Below, piece by piece: positions 11,081 to 21,656 of a stretch of 64,000 bases of DNA. This stretch comes from Acholoe squamosa. Its lineage: Eukaryota; Annelida; Polychaeta; Phyllodocida; Polynoidae. Positions within the stretch are counted from its first letter, which is position 1. Every line of letters begins with the position of its first letter. A program made the translations under genes and the position numbers. The notes under the pieces were generated by a model, which was not told the origin of the DNA, did not search any database, and was given only the letters and a program-made list of their open reading frames with translations. The stretch covers positions 75,303,972 through 75,367,971 of the forward strand of contig OX439040.1 in NCBI GenBank assembly GCA_949317995.1, written 5' to 3'.

Positions 11081-11786
11081 ATACAATCCACACCCTGAAT
11101 TTAGGGACATTCTATTAGTCACAAGAGGCCTCCGACCCGCATATTAGCTGGAGTTACAGTATTTGTAGGAAAGACTCCAGGTGTGTCTTATACACTTGTA
11201 CTCAGGATGTATCTTGAAATAGGTGAATTATTTGCTCTTTTTTTTTGTGAAGAAATTGACTAAAACTTCAAAACTTGAGCCCAGGGTTTGCTTTAGAAGT
11301 TTTACTCAGGGTATCTTTTACAGGACTACAAGAATCTACAAAAGTAGGGCTTAGATATGACCCAAGATGTAGAATACCATTAATAATCTGCACTCGCAAT
11401 TGAATAAGCCACAACCCTACATTGTGGTTTTGCTAACTATTTAGCCGCACCTGGAGAATGAAAACATTCAGATTAGCATCATCAGCATGGGAAATGTTAA
11501 ATTCCTTTTGAAAAATAAAGCATTTGGTTACATCTGGATTTATTTTTGTGAAAAAGATTTGGTACCAGGCTACGCTGGTTCCCAAAAAAGTTTATATCAA
11601 TTTAGCCCCCTTACATCTAGATTTACTTTTAAGAGCTTTTTTGCGATACCACAACAAAAAGTAGAAATACAAAAGATTGTACTCGTTGCACCCACTGCAC
11701 TGCCAAGTATGTGTGGCAAAAGTCAAGAGTCTGGCATCTCAGTAACGGTCTGGGGAAGTGGCTTCTTGACCCTTTTAGAGTTACAC

Positions 11787-12003
11787 CAGCGCCTGCGGCG
11801 CTGCTCGCACGAAAGGAAGTGGCGCCACCATGCGCCAAAAGCATTGCAACTCTTATCGTTGTAACCCTGTGCTTGTCACGCATCTTCTACCGTTTTCTAC
11901 CTTCCTGGGTCACTTTCGCTGGTTGCTATCAGAGTGAGTGTGAGTTGTCAACTACGGGAACATCCCACGTCTATCCCGACGACTACCGGGGTAGCCGTTT
12001 TGG
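11787..12003. mobile_element. dispersed repeat 'R', copy 2
   Basis: This is the partner of 9,538-9,757 and shares the same ends (CCAGCGCCTGCGGCGCTGCT ... GGGGTAGCCGTTTTGG). The two are in the same orientation about 2.2 kb apart. No target-site duplication is obvious. A segmental origin is possible, but the sequence between them is not duplicated. Confidence 0.65.
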
Positions 12004-12009
12004 TAGTAT

Positions 12010-14790
12010 AGGGAACATGCCTTAATGCATTCTCCCCTGGTCCTAGGCTTGGAGTGCACTCTTGCCGAGTGTGCTTGCCAGGTCCTACAAGGCTGATACA
12101 ATCCTGGAGGAGGGCATCATGCACCCATGCAGTCCTGGCAGATTCACTTCCCATGACAGCAATAATGCGCCAATCCTACCCGATGGGGTTATTGCACCTC
12201 CAAAGGATCAGTATAATACAAGTCCTGGAGACTGCATTCAAGGTCGCCTGGACACCCCCAGCACTTTATCTTTTCTTAGATGACCAATTTAACCGAAAAC
12301 TTAGGTATCACACACCCCCTAAATGGCTACGATGAGAACTCAGCTAAGCATGCCCAGTGTGAAATCAGGAGGCTAAGAAAAATCCAAACCTAACATATTT
12401 TAGAATTGGAAAGGGAAAAAGATAAACCAAATAGATTGTAAAGGTCAGAAGTGTTGGCTTGGTAGTGGCAGTGGTCCCTTAATGGTACTATAAGGGTCGG
12501 TGTACATGGCAGCTAAGGCTACCTCCGGGGGTCGTTGTAGCTGTAGAATCAACACTGTTACTCTGTACCAGCTGTATACATAGACTATACATAAAAGAGC
12601 TATTTTGAGTGAAACACTTTGGCAAGGAAGAGGGATAGACTTCTGCTAACTCTGCAGGACATTACAAAAATGTGAGCCAGACACTAGGTACTAAGTGATG
12701 ATGTTATCTGTGTGTCATTTGTGTTGTATCAGCCTCAGATATATATGCTCTAGAATGCTAGAGTTAATAAAGTCTTCATTATATGTCTGGGCTATGTCCT
12801 TGCAGACTGTCCTTGGTCAATACTACACATTTTATGAACAAACATCCAACTTTATGTCATTATCTTGACTACATAACTTCCTTGATTATTGCCCAACATA
12901 TCTCAGGGGGTACTACTGGGATCAATTCTGGTCAGCATGTAGTAATAGTGCATTTAATTCTCCTGCTATGGTTCACTTATCTAGCTCCCCGTGTGGCAGG
13001 GTCTAAGTGTATTGGTGTGCATTAGGTATCCCCTACAGTGCCCCTATATTACATTATACCTATAGCATCAAAGACTAACTCACTTAACAGGGGGAAGCTG
13101 CCATCTGTGTCTCCTCCCTATCCACACAACTGTATGTTAAACCTTTACGGGGAGCCCGATGCTCAATTTCCATTTTTTTTTGTTGTTGTTGTTGCTGTTG
13201 TTATGATCTACTAATGCAGCACCGGCACTCGCTGGGTGAGTATTTCACCGGCAGTGTATTAGCACCTGATGTAATTCATTTTATCGGCTTGTCTTAAATT
13301 TCACTAGGACTGCGTTCTTGCATATGGGAGTCATGCAGCAATGTATCCTTTGGCTATTGAATGATTAAGCAACCATTCTGATACAGAGACAGATATCTGA
13401 AAGTCATCTCTGATTGATCCAAGTTTCAGTAATCGCCCAGCAAGGTCCTAGAACGTGGTGATAAAACATACCCGGTAAAGAAGCAGTGATTTCTATATGC
13501 TGAAGAGGCATTGGGGGGGGGGCAGGTTCTGTAATAATTCAAGCATGTTTCCCAAAAAGGAAAAAATAAGAAGGGCATGAAGTATAAATGTCCTTTAAAA
13601 GGTTAAGGCATTGTTGGTCTCCCCCTGTGGAGTGGGGACCTTCATGTGAGGGCATGGAGGAGCAGAATAACTTTGTTGGGAGTCCATGAAGGAGGAATTC
13701 TCCTTCCATTCTACTAGTGGGCATACCAGATTCGTAAAAGGCGACAAACTTGGGGTTTCTTGTGGCTTGGGGTGAGCATGTCGGCAGCTGGTGTCCATAT
13801 GCATCGGCCCAGGCCTACATGCTTGTCTTTTGCCATGGGGTTCCCCCTCAGTGAACCACGTCTGAGTGATCAAAGGTCGTGGTTTGTCTGGCCCTGCCTA
13901 TGGGACCAGGCAAATAAAAGAACACTTGCTATCCTTCGAAAAGAGTAGGGGAATGAAGCCCCGGTAGCGGTTTTCCCCCTCACCCCTCCTCATAGATTCG
14001 GTCATTCATCTCATAGATTCGGTCATCCATAGATGCGTTCACTGCTGTGTCGGGCAAGCAGCATATAAATACCTGTCCTAAGAGAAAAGAAAGGACTTCA
14101 TGTCCAAAATCGAATGTCTGAGTTCCCGTGATGGCCCCCGGACGTAAAACTAAACAAACAAACACAATGGCACACCGATCTATAACAAAACCTTGTCAGA
14201 CACCATCAAACACACAGGAACTGTGTCAAGGTATATCCTGTTTGTGACTGGTCTCAGTGATCACATAGGTTGTGGTATAGAGGGGTAGGGGGATGGCTCT
14301 TGGTCATTGATCTGTATGTATGTACGCTTCCTGCCATATCACAGCCTTGTCCTCCTTCCCCATCTTGGGTAGCTACAAAGGTAAAATACAAACTTTATGT
14401 CCTTTGTTCATTTCTGTTTTTATCAATCCCTCAATACTGTTTCTTAAGAAACTGATAGAAACTGCTGTTATAGGAAGTACTAGATAAATGTTATGGAAGT
14501 GACAGCAATATCAGTTTACTGTCAATTCAACTGACTGAAACTCTTAAGTGTCTTTTTTTTCAAATTTGCAAAACAAATACATTTATAATAGACTGTTTAT
14601 TTTTGATAGACATGTGAAGATAAAATGTATGTTTCCTGTGTAGAATGTGACACAGTTTACCGCTATGGGGAAGGTACCCTGAATCAGTAATCTATATCCT
14701 GTCATAAAGATATCAATATCTGGGGTAGCTTCAAAGGTGGACTGAAGGAACTGTCTTATACTACCTGTATTGTACAAACTTAAACTTCAG
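12010..14790. other. no gene recognised
   Basis: Low-complexity bits (a TTG run near 13180, G-runs near 13515) and a 22-base direct duplication (CTCATAGATTCGGTCATYCAT type, 13988-14030) are present. Cloverleaf-like words occur weakly at 12,055-12,240 and 13,205-13,262. Open frames overlap on both strands and carry no recognisable motif. Confidence 0.4.
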
Positions 14791-14794
14791 TTTC

Positions 14795-15973
14795 ATATAT
14801 GGGTCATTCCTAGATTTACTGGACATGTACTTCCTTGGGCATATAATAGCAGGGGAAACACTTCTACACCACCAATAATAAATTAGTGGGGGGTCATAGC
14901 TAAGATTTCCATATGGTTTGGGTGAGTTTTGGGGCATAATTTATTTTTTATATGCATTTAATTATGAATTTTCACGAGTGGAACGTTACTGATAGAATCC
15001 ATCTAACATGGTTAGGGAAAATCTTCTTATTATATGCAATCAAGAGGTACTTTTATTATATGCAATCAAGAGGTACTTTTATAGTGCCAACCTATTATCT
15101 TGTATGGTGTTTCTATCATTTGTATTCAATTGTAGACATGTTTGGCTTATGAGAAAAGACTATTTGATGTATGTAAAGATACATTTTAGCACCATATGGC
15201 ATGTGCACTTAGCAACAAGTGTACAAAAAGTTGTGATTTATTTTTAATTTTCAAAGTGATATTAGACACCCAAGATGGGCCTTATGCATGTTTAAATGAC
15301 ACTATATATGTAATACCATCTCTTTTATCATAGTTTATATGATGCCAATGGTATATGATGATGCATAGATGAGCTGAGATAAATCTTTGAGAGGTTAATG
15401 AATATTGAACGTTACTGATGGTATATGCGATATGGCCTCTACGCAGGCACTGACTATGCAGTACAAGTATTATATATCAGGCTAATTGTAATTATTCTGT
15501 ACAGTAGCTCTACAAGAAACAATGGACAGTTAATATAGTCATTGTGTGAAGGATTTTGAATGAGCTAGGCTAAAGTTGAGAAATGAGAGAATAAATTCCC
15601 AAATTTTCAAAGTTTCCAATTTTTCCGCCAATGCCTAACTTCAATTGTTTTTGAGCCTCACTTGAACTCTTTGGTATACATAAAGTCATACATTGTACCA
15701 GTGTTGCTACAATATTTGGTTTTTCTAGGAGTATTATTAGTGGTGTTATTCGTGTTTGATTGATTACGATCAGTAATGTTCCATGTTTTTGGAAGGTTTT
15801 ACGGCATCTGTGATAAAAGCTGACATCTTAGGAGTTGGATCCTTGAATGAATCTTTTTAATATGCCAAGATATAGGGCTATCAATAAGATATAATGTTTT
15901 TAGGAAATACTGAGTTTGTTATTTCCAGTCCCAGGCCCCCCATGTCCAGTAAATCTTGGAATGAGCCATATAT
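14795..15973. mobile_element. 1.18-kb element with 33-bp terminal inverted repeats
   Basis: Positions 14795-14827 and 15941-15973 are inverse copies matching at 31 of 33 bases (core TAGATTTACTGGACATG). A second, subterminal inverted pair (TGGAACGTTACTGAT near 14980 and ATCAGTAATGTTCCA near 15770) supports one structured unit. A further direct copy of GAACGTTACTGATGG lies near 15407. The ends begin ATATAT, compatible with TA insertion. No transposase-length open frame is present, so it would be non-autonomous. Confidence 0.7.
15028..15083. repeat. 26-bp tandem duplication
   Basis: TTATATGCAATCAAGAGGTA plus CTTTTA is present twice in a row inside the 14.8-16.0 kb inverted-repeat element. Confidence 0.8.
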
Positions 15974-16418
15974 ATAACTACCGGTAGTTCTATATAAAGG
16001 CAAAGCTAGAACTGACATGTTAGGAATTGTCCATTCGCCAAAATATGGAGCAATCGATCAATCTTGGTTAGCACCTGTTGTCATTATCAATTAGTGCTTG
16101 GTTCTCATTTCACCCTTAAAGGGCAGGATAGTGCTTTACTCGATATATTTTGCCTTTACTGTGCGTAAAATTGATTACTGTATTTGGTGATATTGAATTG
16201 ATTGAAACCATGTCTTTTAATCATTGCAGGTGAGTGGCCTGAACCTGGTCTCCTGTTGTTGAGGATTACGATATGGGTCGGTGAGAAATATTTTCTTGCA
16301 TATAAGCCGCATTATTGTGAATCAAGTGCAATAAGTTCCTTATAAAATCAGCCAAAATTAAGGGTCAGTCTTTTTATGCTATAGAAAAATATTGAACTGC
16401 CCAAAAAATGACTCACTC

Positions 16419-17340
16419 CTGTGGCGGATCCAGGATTCTGAGGAGCTCTTATTTTTTGGCTAAATGTCTGGCTAAATGAGCCAAATAAACTCTTCACTAC
16501 CGGTACTGGGAAAAAAGAGGGCGCTTCCCCATGCACCCTTCTAAATCCAGGGATGAAAGAGTTCAAGGTTTTCCTTGTTTTCAAGGTTTTTTCACTCACC
16601 TAAGAAAAATAAGTTTTCTTGAAAATCCTCTGAAAACAGGATAAAGGAGTCACAAATTACCTCCAGAGGTTGCATACATGCACACAGTCAGGTCCCACAA
16701 CACTGCATACAGTGGCAGCATGCCAGTTTTTAGTTCAAGGTTTTCAAGGATTCTCAAGTTTTTCCTTGAAAACTTTCCCCTCTTTATTGGTGTTTGTTCC
16801 ACTCTTCAGTGTAGTCTTAGCAGCAAGCTATAGTTCCTATGCTAGAAGAGTGTCGGATAGTATACCCCTTTTCTGCGCGTTATGATTTCACCATGTAACT
16901 ATATTGGTCATTTATTCCCTGCACCCTTTGACCTATCTCTATACATAACATTGTAATTGGTCCCTAGGTCGTGTTGCGCAAAGGCACCACTACCAGTAGA
17001 TCAGGTGGTGCATATTTTGGGTATGCTATCCGAACAAGACCTTGGAAAACAGCTATATGACATTCTGAAGGGATCCTAGGACATACTCTGCAAAAGGGCC
17101 ATAATGTGCACATTTTGGGTATAGAATCCGAACAACATCTTGAAAAACAGCTTTTCCTGTTATTTGAGCACAAACTACACCCTTATACAACACCTACTGC
17201 CTCCTCCCCCCCCCCAACCACACAAACCCTGGAACACACTTATTGATGGGACTGGAGGGCATATACAGTGCATTTAAAGTTGTTTCCTTTTTCAAGGTTT
17301 TTTGTCATCGTCGACTTTCATCCCTGTAAATCCACCGCTG
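16419..17340. mobile_element. possible composite of TE fragments ending in GTGGCGGATCC-type termini
   Basis: The left edge GTGGCGGATCCAGGATTC (about 16421) and right edge TAAATCCACCGCTGCAC (about 17325) resemble inverse termini. Similar words occur at 24,250, 57,410 and 60,160. Between them, AAGGTTTTCCTTG-type words and GGGATGAAAG ... CTTTCATCCCTG pairs suggest a nested CAGGGATG element. The structure is eroded, so limits and identity are tentative. Confidence 0.35.
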
Positions 17341-17439
17341 CACTTTGTATGCTTATGATTCTGACATGAGTTAAGAAATTACAGATGTTTATTTCTCCAT
17401 GTGCATGTAAATGTCAGTATAATTCCTGGGTAAATACCG

Positions 17440-17730
17440 CGGGATGGCAGCTTGGGTTAGGCGCGGGATGTACGTCAAGCGGGGTACGCCTCACGACGTA
17501 ATTACTGTTTTTGGCAGGTAAATGACAGATGGGTTTCTGATCAAGTCTTGTATAAATCATATAAAGCTCTCTGCTCGCTCTGCACCCCCACTGAGCATGC
17601 TCCATAGAGGCAACAGGAAGTGACGCTGATTGGTCGGATCATGTAGATCAGTTCGCTCCAGCGGCGCCCCGCTGACGGTGCGCGGACGGTGATGTACGTC
17701 TGACATGAGGGATACATGTGATGTTAGCGT
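17440..17730. promoter_or_regulatory. CpG-rich, promoter-like stretch
   Basis: The stretch is visibly richer in CG dinucleotides than its surroundings (GGCGCGGGATGTACGTCAAG, CAGCGGCGCCCCGCTGACGG, TGCGCGGACGG). It contains an ETS-type core joined to a CRE half-site (AGGAAGTGACG, about 17610-17620) next to a reversed CCAAT box (GATTGG). These are common parts of TATA-less animal promoters. No first exon can be assigned on either strand, so promoter function is inferred. Confidence 0.4.
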
Positions 17731-17790
17731 CATGTTGCGGTGATAATACATGTTTTAGAATGGTGAAGATAGAGCTAAGTCCTTGAAATA

Positions 17791-17950
17791 CCATAAAACC
17801 TAGCATATAAGGCACACCCTGCATATAAGACCTACCCTGATTCATATACAGCTATGTTTAAGGCGCATCTAGGCACTGAGTACCTAGGATTATGAAATGA
17901 AATTGTACCCCGCCTATAAGGTGCATCTGCATCACAGGCTTAAGCCTATT
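17791..17950 (+). mobile_element. TA-CCGTA family element, left part
   Basis: It begins TA then CCATAAAACCTAGCATATAA. Words GGCACACCCTGCATATAAG, TTAAGGCGCATC and CCTATAAGGTGCATC recur. The right terminus is not found. Confidence 0.55.
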
Positions 17951-18237
17951 TCATTAAAGAAAAAGCCATATAGAGAAGAAAGGAAAAGAAATGTTAAACT
18001 AATTGAGCACTTTTCTCCACAAAATTTCCAAATGTTGCAGTTAAGATGACAATTGTATATCTCGGTCTGCACAGACCTACATGTCAAGTAGGTCTATGCC
18101 GTCTGTTACCGGAAACTCCTAATTCCCATAGGACCATGCGTTCACACCAGTCGCCATGACAGAAAATAACGAAATGATCAATATTGTCCTGGCAGTGCCA
18201 GCCTTACACCATAAGGACCTCCCTAGTGTACTGTCAC

Positions 18238-18308
18238 TGACGTAAGCCTCTCGTCACGTTACACAAACGCTACGTCACGGTGACGTCACCATGACGTATA
18301 GAGCGTCA
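18238..18308. promoter_or_regulatory. cluster of six CREB/ATF-type sites
   Basis: Within 71 bases: TGACGTAA (18238-18245), CGTCACG (18252-18258), TACGTCAC (18271-18278), the full palindrome TGACGTCA (18281-18288), TGACGTAT (18292-18299) and CGTCA (18304-18308). CREB/ATF-family bZIP factors bind the TGACGTCA class. The density is far above anything else in the window and lies about 500 bases from the CpG-rich stretch at 17.4-17.7 kb. An enhancer or promoter role is inferred. Confidence 0.5.
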
Positions 18309-18448
18309 CAGCGTCTGTTGTAGAGTCAACAGGAGTCAGGAGAGCAGCTCACATACTGGTCCCAACACAGGACGCCCATTATCAGAGCTCTGAAAGGGCT
18401 GTAAAGTGTTGTAATGTACTGTGTGCTCTGGGTTTACTATAGTCTCCT

Positions 18449-18671
18449 CAGTGCAACAAGGTTGTAACTGCATTTATGAAGATTTACAGGAGAGGCAAGA
18501 GAAGTTGTACTACAGCACCAAGTTGATAAAACATCATTGCGCTGGTACCTTTAGGCAGCCATTTCATAGACAGACCAGTTCTTTCCTAGTAGGTAGACAA
18601 GGTTGAATAGATTTTAAAACTGAAGAAAGACCAATCTTGCCAAAAATGCCAGTTACAACCTTGTTGCACTT
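18449..18671. mobile_element. ~220-bp MITE with perfect 20-bp inverted ends
   Basis: GTGCAACAAGGTTGTAACTG at 18451-18470 is exactly inverted at 18650-18669. The left end reads CAGTG, as in some hAT elements, but the right end is less clear and no 8-bp duplication is visible. A related terminus (GTACAACCTTGTTGCACTGA) lies alone at about 23,298-23,318. The 61-residue frame across it is part of the element. Confidence 0.7.
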
Positions 18672-18882
18672 TGGCGGCGGCGGTATGATGATCCATGAAT
18701 CATGTATCATACTGACCCTACAGCGCTGATGCACTGGTTAGCATAATGCACCACTGCTGCATCCAGTACTGCTTTGGTGCATTCATGACTACAGAGGAAC
18801 TTGAACCTTGGGGCATCATGAAGCCCCAGCATGAAGGTCTATTCTCTAGTCTCTTAAATGGCCCAATGGTGAAAATCTGTTA

Positions 18883-19115
18883 CCGTAATCTCCCACGTAG
18901 AAGACGCGCTGCGTGTATAAGACGCACCCCAAACTCAGCACATGCATTTTCGCGTATAAGACGCACATTTTAATGCTGAAATTTGTAAGATTAGTACATT
19001 TCTATAGAAAAATTACCCCTCATATAAGACGCACCCTCAACTTGAGAGTAAGCTATAAGACGCACCAGCATTTTGTTTGGCGTATAAGACGCGGCTTATA
19101 CGCGGGAGTTTACGG
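18883..19115. mobile_element. complete 233-bp TA-CCGTA element (GCGTATAAGACGC sub-family)
   Basis: Flanked by TA (18881-18882 and 19116-19117), it starts CCGTAATCTCCCACGTAG and ends CGCGGGAGTTTACGG. The word TATAAGACGC occurs repeatedly (near 18915, 18955, 19024, 19053, 19083). It has exactly the same length as the copy at 60,746-60,978, so 233 bp is probably a founder length for this sub-family. Non-coding. Confidence 0.85.
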
Positions 19116-19313
19116 TACGTTCGCTGGGACTACCACACACATACAACTACACATGAGTAAATATAACCAGCAGTACTACACAAATACAAACATGCCTCAA
19201 CATGTATAAACGTGTGTAGTACTAATCGTATTACATGTAGGCATAAACCCAGAATATGACTTACAAGTGGAGTCAGGCTAAAATGCCTCAAGTCATGGCA
19301 CAGAAAGGGTATA

Positions 19314-19523
19314 CCGTAATTCTTGTGTATAAGCCAGACCAGTGTATAAGCCATATCCCCGATATAATGAGGATCTATAAGCCTCATCAGTTTGATATTG
19401 GTTAATAGTGTTAAATACGCCTATAAGCCGCACCCTTCCTTTGAGCCAATACTTTAGGCTGCTTCTATCGCAGGGAGCCTCTGATTCACGTATAAGATGC
19501 TCCATATATGCCGGACATTACGG
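19314..19523. mobile_element. TA-CCGTA element, 210 bp, mixed words
   Basis: TA-flanked, it starts CCGTAATTCTTGTGTATAAG and ends CCGGACATTACGG. It carries TATAAGCCAGACC, TATAAGCCATATC, CTATAAGCCGCACCC and CGTATAAGATGC. It directly adjoins the 51-bp minisatellite. Confidence 0.75.
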
Positions 19524-19545
19524 TATGTTATCCAAAGGGGAAGAA

Positions 19546-20360
19546 CATGACCCCGGAGCCACCATGCAGCTATTACATGCAGGCTCATGACAACAACATG
19601 ACCCCGGAGCCATCATGCGTCTATTACATGCAGGCTCATGACAACAAAGGACCATGACCCCGGAGCCATCATGTGGCTATAACTTGCAGGCTCATGACAA
19701 CAACATGACCCTGGAGCCATCATGCGGCTATAACTTGCAGGCTCATGACAACAACATGACCCCGGAGCCATCATGCGGCTATTACATGCAGGCTCATGAC
19801 AACATGACCTCGGAGCCATCATGTGGCTATTACATGCAGGCTCATGACAACAACATGACCCTGGAGCCATCATGCAGCTATAACATGCAGGCTCATGACA
19901 ACAACATGACCCCTGAGCCATCATGCGGCTATTACATGCAGGCTCATGACAACAACATGACCCCGGAGCCATCATGCGGCTATTACATGCAGGCTCATGA
20001 CAACAAAGGAACATGACCCCGGAGCCATCATGCGGCTATTACATGCAGGCTCATGACAACAACATGACCCCAGAGCCATCATGCGGCTATTACATGCAGG
20101 CTCATGACAACAAAGGAACATGACCCTGGAGCCACCATGCGGCTATTACATGCAGGCTCATGACAACAACATGACCCCGGAGCCATCATGCGGCTATTAC
20201 ATGCAGGCTCATGACAACAAAGGAACATGACCCCGGAGCCATCATGCAGCTATTACATGCAGGCTCATGACAACAACATGACTCCGGAGCCATCATGCAG
20301 CTATTACATGCAGGCTCATGACAACAACATGACTCCGGAGCCATCATGTGGCTATAACAC
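19546..20360. repeat. 51-bp minisatellite, 16 copies
   Basis: The unit starts CATGACCCCGGAGCCATCAT, then GCGGCTATTACATGCAGGCT, then CATGACAACAA. Most units are 51 bp; one is 48 bp and several are 56 bp because AAGGA is inserted before the next unit. Since 51 is a multiple of three, both strands stay open for about 120-133 residues. The 56-bp units shift the frame, so a real coding repeat is unlikely. Confidence 0.9.
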
Positions 20361-20499
20361 GGCTAAAGCTTGGCTTCTGATACAGTACATAGCAATATAC
20401 AATCAACTTCATCTAAAATGCCTATCTAGGGAATTTTAGAGAGTGACTGCATTAGTGCGAGTAGATGTCTATACACATAATGGTTCCTTTGGGCATAGC

Positions 20500-20537
20500 T
20501 TAACCCTCTAAGGGTCGTTTATGCAGTAGAGGGTTAA
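20500..20537. mobile_element. 38-bp minimal cloverleaf-type remnant
   Basis: TTAACCCTCTAAGGGTCG ... GCAGTAGAGGGTTAA carries TTAA at both ends and the family's CCC-start terminus. Nearly all the interior is missing. It can form a hairpin and is probably an internal-deletion product of the 250-bp family. Confidence 0.55.
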
Positions 20538-20539
20538 GC

Positions 20540-21280
20540 TATTGGAATTGATATCCCCAAAGAAAGTTTGATGGTTCTGCCCAGGACTTATGAATAAATG
20601 AACTGTAAATATATGGACTTCATAGGGCCAAATTGTACCTACAGTTGGACAGTCCTTGCTGGGAATGACCCTAGAGTCTGACACTTTGTTATTTAATTGT
20701 TATGATATAGTTAACTGCAAATGAAATCCTGTAAAGACATGTATTATTAATCTAGAGATTGCAAACTAGAATATTGATGTTGAAAATATAGTAAGATGTT
20801 TGTGTTTGCATACCTCTAACAAGATATTGTGCAGGCCCAAATTCACATGGCTTCCACGAGGCAGATTGGGGACTGGCAGAACATAGTTGTTAGAGAGGAC
20901 AATAGTTCAATTTTCATATCTGGTTCATATGACACTCATAATTCTGATATTCATTGTGTAATTCAGTCTCAAATCTAGAAATGAAGTCCCCAAAACCAAA
21001 ACATATACATTGACCACTGGAAGGAGAATCCCGATTTTAACCTCTGTGGATCCCTTTCTAGAGGTTTGCTACTGCACCTGAGTAATAACGAAGGAATGTG
21101 GGAGTCCTGACTCAAGTCGTGCTCAGGCCGCGTCTAACAAGCGGGTTAGATTGAGCAGGAGTCACATGTCACCCTTCATGTTACAGCCTGGGGTTCACGT
21201 GTCACCCCTCCTGACCCAACCCATCAATTACTGCCAATTGCTGCCTCCTAGCAGACACTGCAGGCTACTGTCACCTGTGC
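20540..21280. other. no gene recognised
   Basis: AT-rich, with no tandem structure and no transposon termini identified. No coding signal. Confidence 0.4.
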
Positions 21281-21284
21281 GCTG

Positions 21285-21500
21285 TAGCCATTTAGGGGGC
21301 GGCTAATGCAGGATTGCATCAAGCCCACTTGTCGGCATGATGCACCATTGAAATGATGACGCATAGACTCGCCAGCACTTCAATGGTGCATGATACCAAC
21401 CCTCCGGTGTGTAATAAACTTGTAGGCTTGGCATGATGCAATCCTGGTGTGTTACTCGCCATGGATGCATTCATGTATCATGCCTTTAAGGAGTTAGTGA
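21285..21500. mobile_element. cloverleaf (piggyBac-like) MITE, diverged
   Basis: It contains GGCTAATGCAGGATTGCATC, TCGGCATGATGCACCATTGA, the left hairpin around CTCGCCAGCACTTCAATGG, the linker CCAACCCTCCGGTGTGTAAT, and the right hairpin ending ATTCATGTATCATG. The ends are mutated and no clean TTAA pair remains. Confidence 0.7.
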
Positions 21501-21513
21501 TGGCAGACATTTG

Positions 21514-21656
21514 CAGGGTTGGAAGTCTTCAGGGATTTCCTTGATTTCAGGGGTTTTCAAGTTACAAAGCCCTATACATTTATATACAAAATCAATATTT
21601 ATCTGGGTTCTTATTGAGCATTTCAGGGATTTTTGGCCTTAGTGACTTTCATCCCT
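21514..21656. mobile_element. 143-bp hAT-like MITE (CAGGGATG family)
   Basis: Left end CAGGGTTGGAAGTCTTCAGG is inverse to right end AGTGACTTTCATCCCT. The direct repeat ACATTTG flanks it at 21507-21513 and 21657-21663, close to the 8-bp duplication typical of hAT transposons. Relatives are at 28.6, 56.7, 57.7 and 58.7 kb. Confidence 0.65.

Noticed and set aside
19546..20360. CRISPR-like regular array
   Set aside because: Contiguous tandem units without unique spacers, in eukaryotic-type DNA. The same applies to the arrays at 25.4, 31.8 and 34.9-38.9 kb.
19613..20439. Repeat protein with a 17-residue unit (PEPSCGYYMQAHDNN type)
   Set aside because: Both strands are open because the unit is 51 bp, and 56-bp units break the frame several times. 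No splice or start context.
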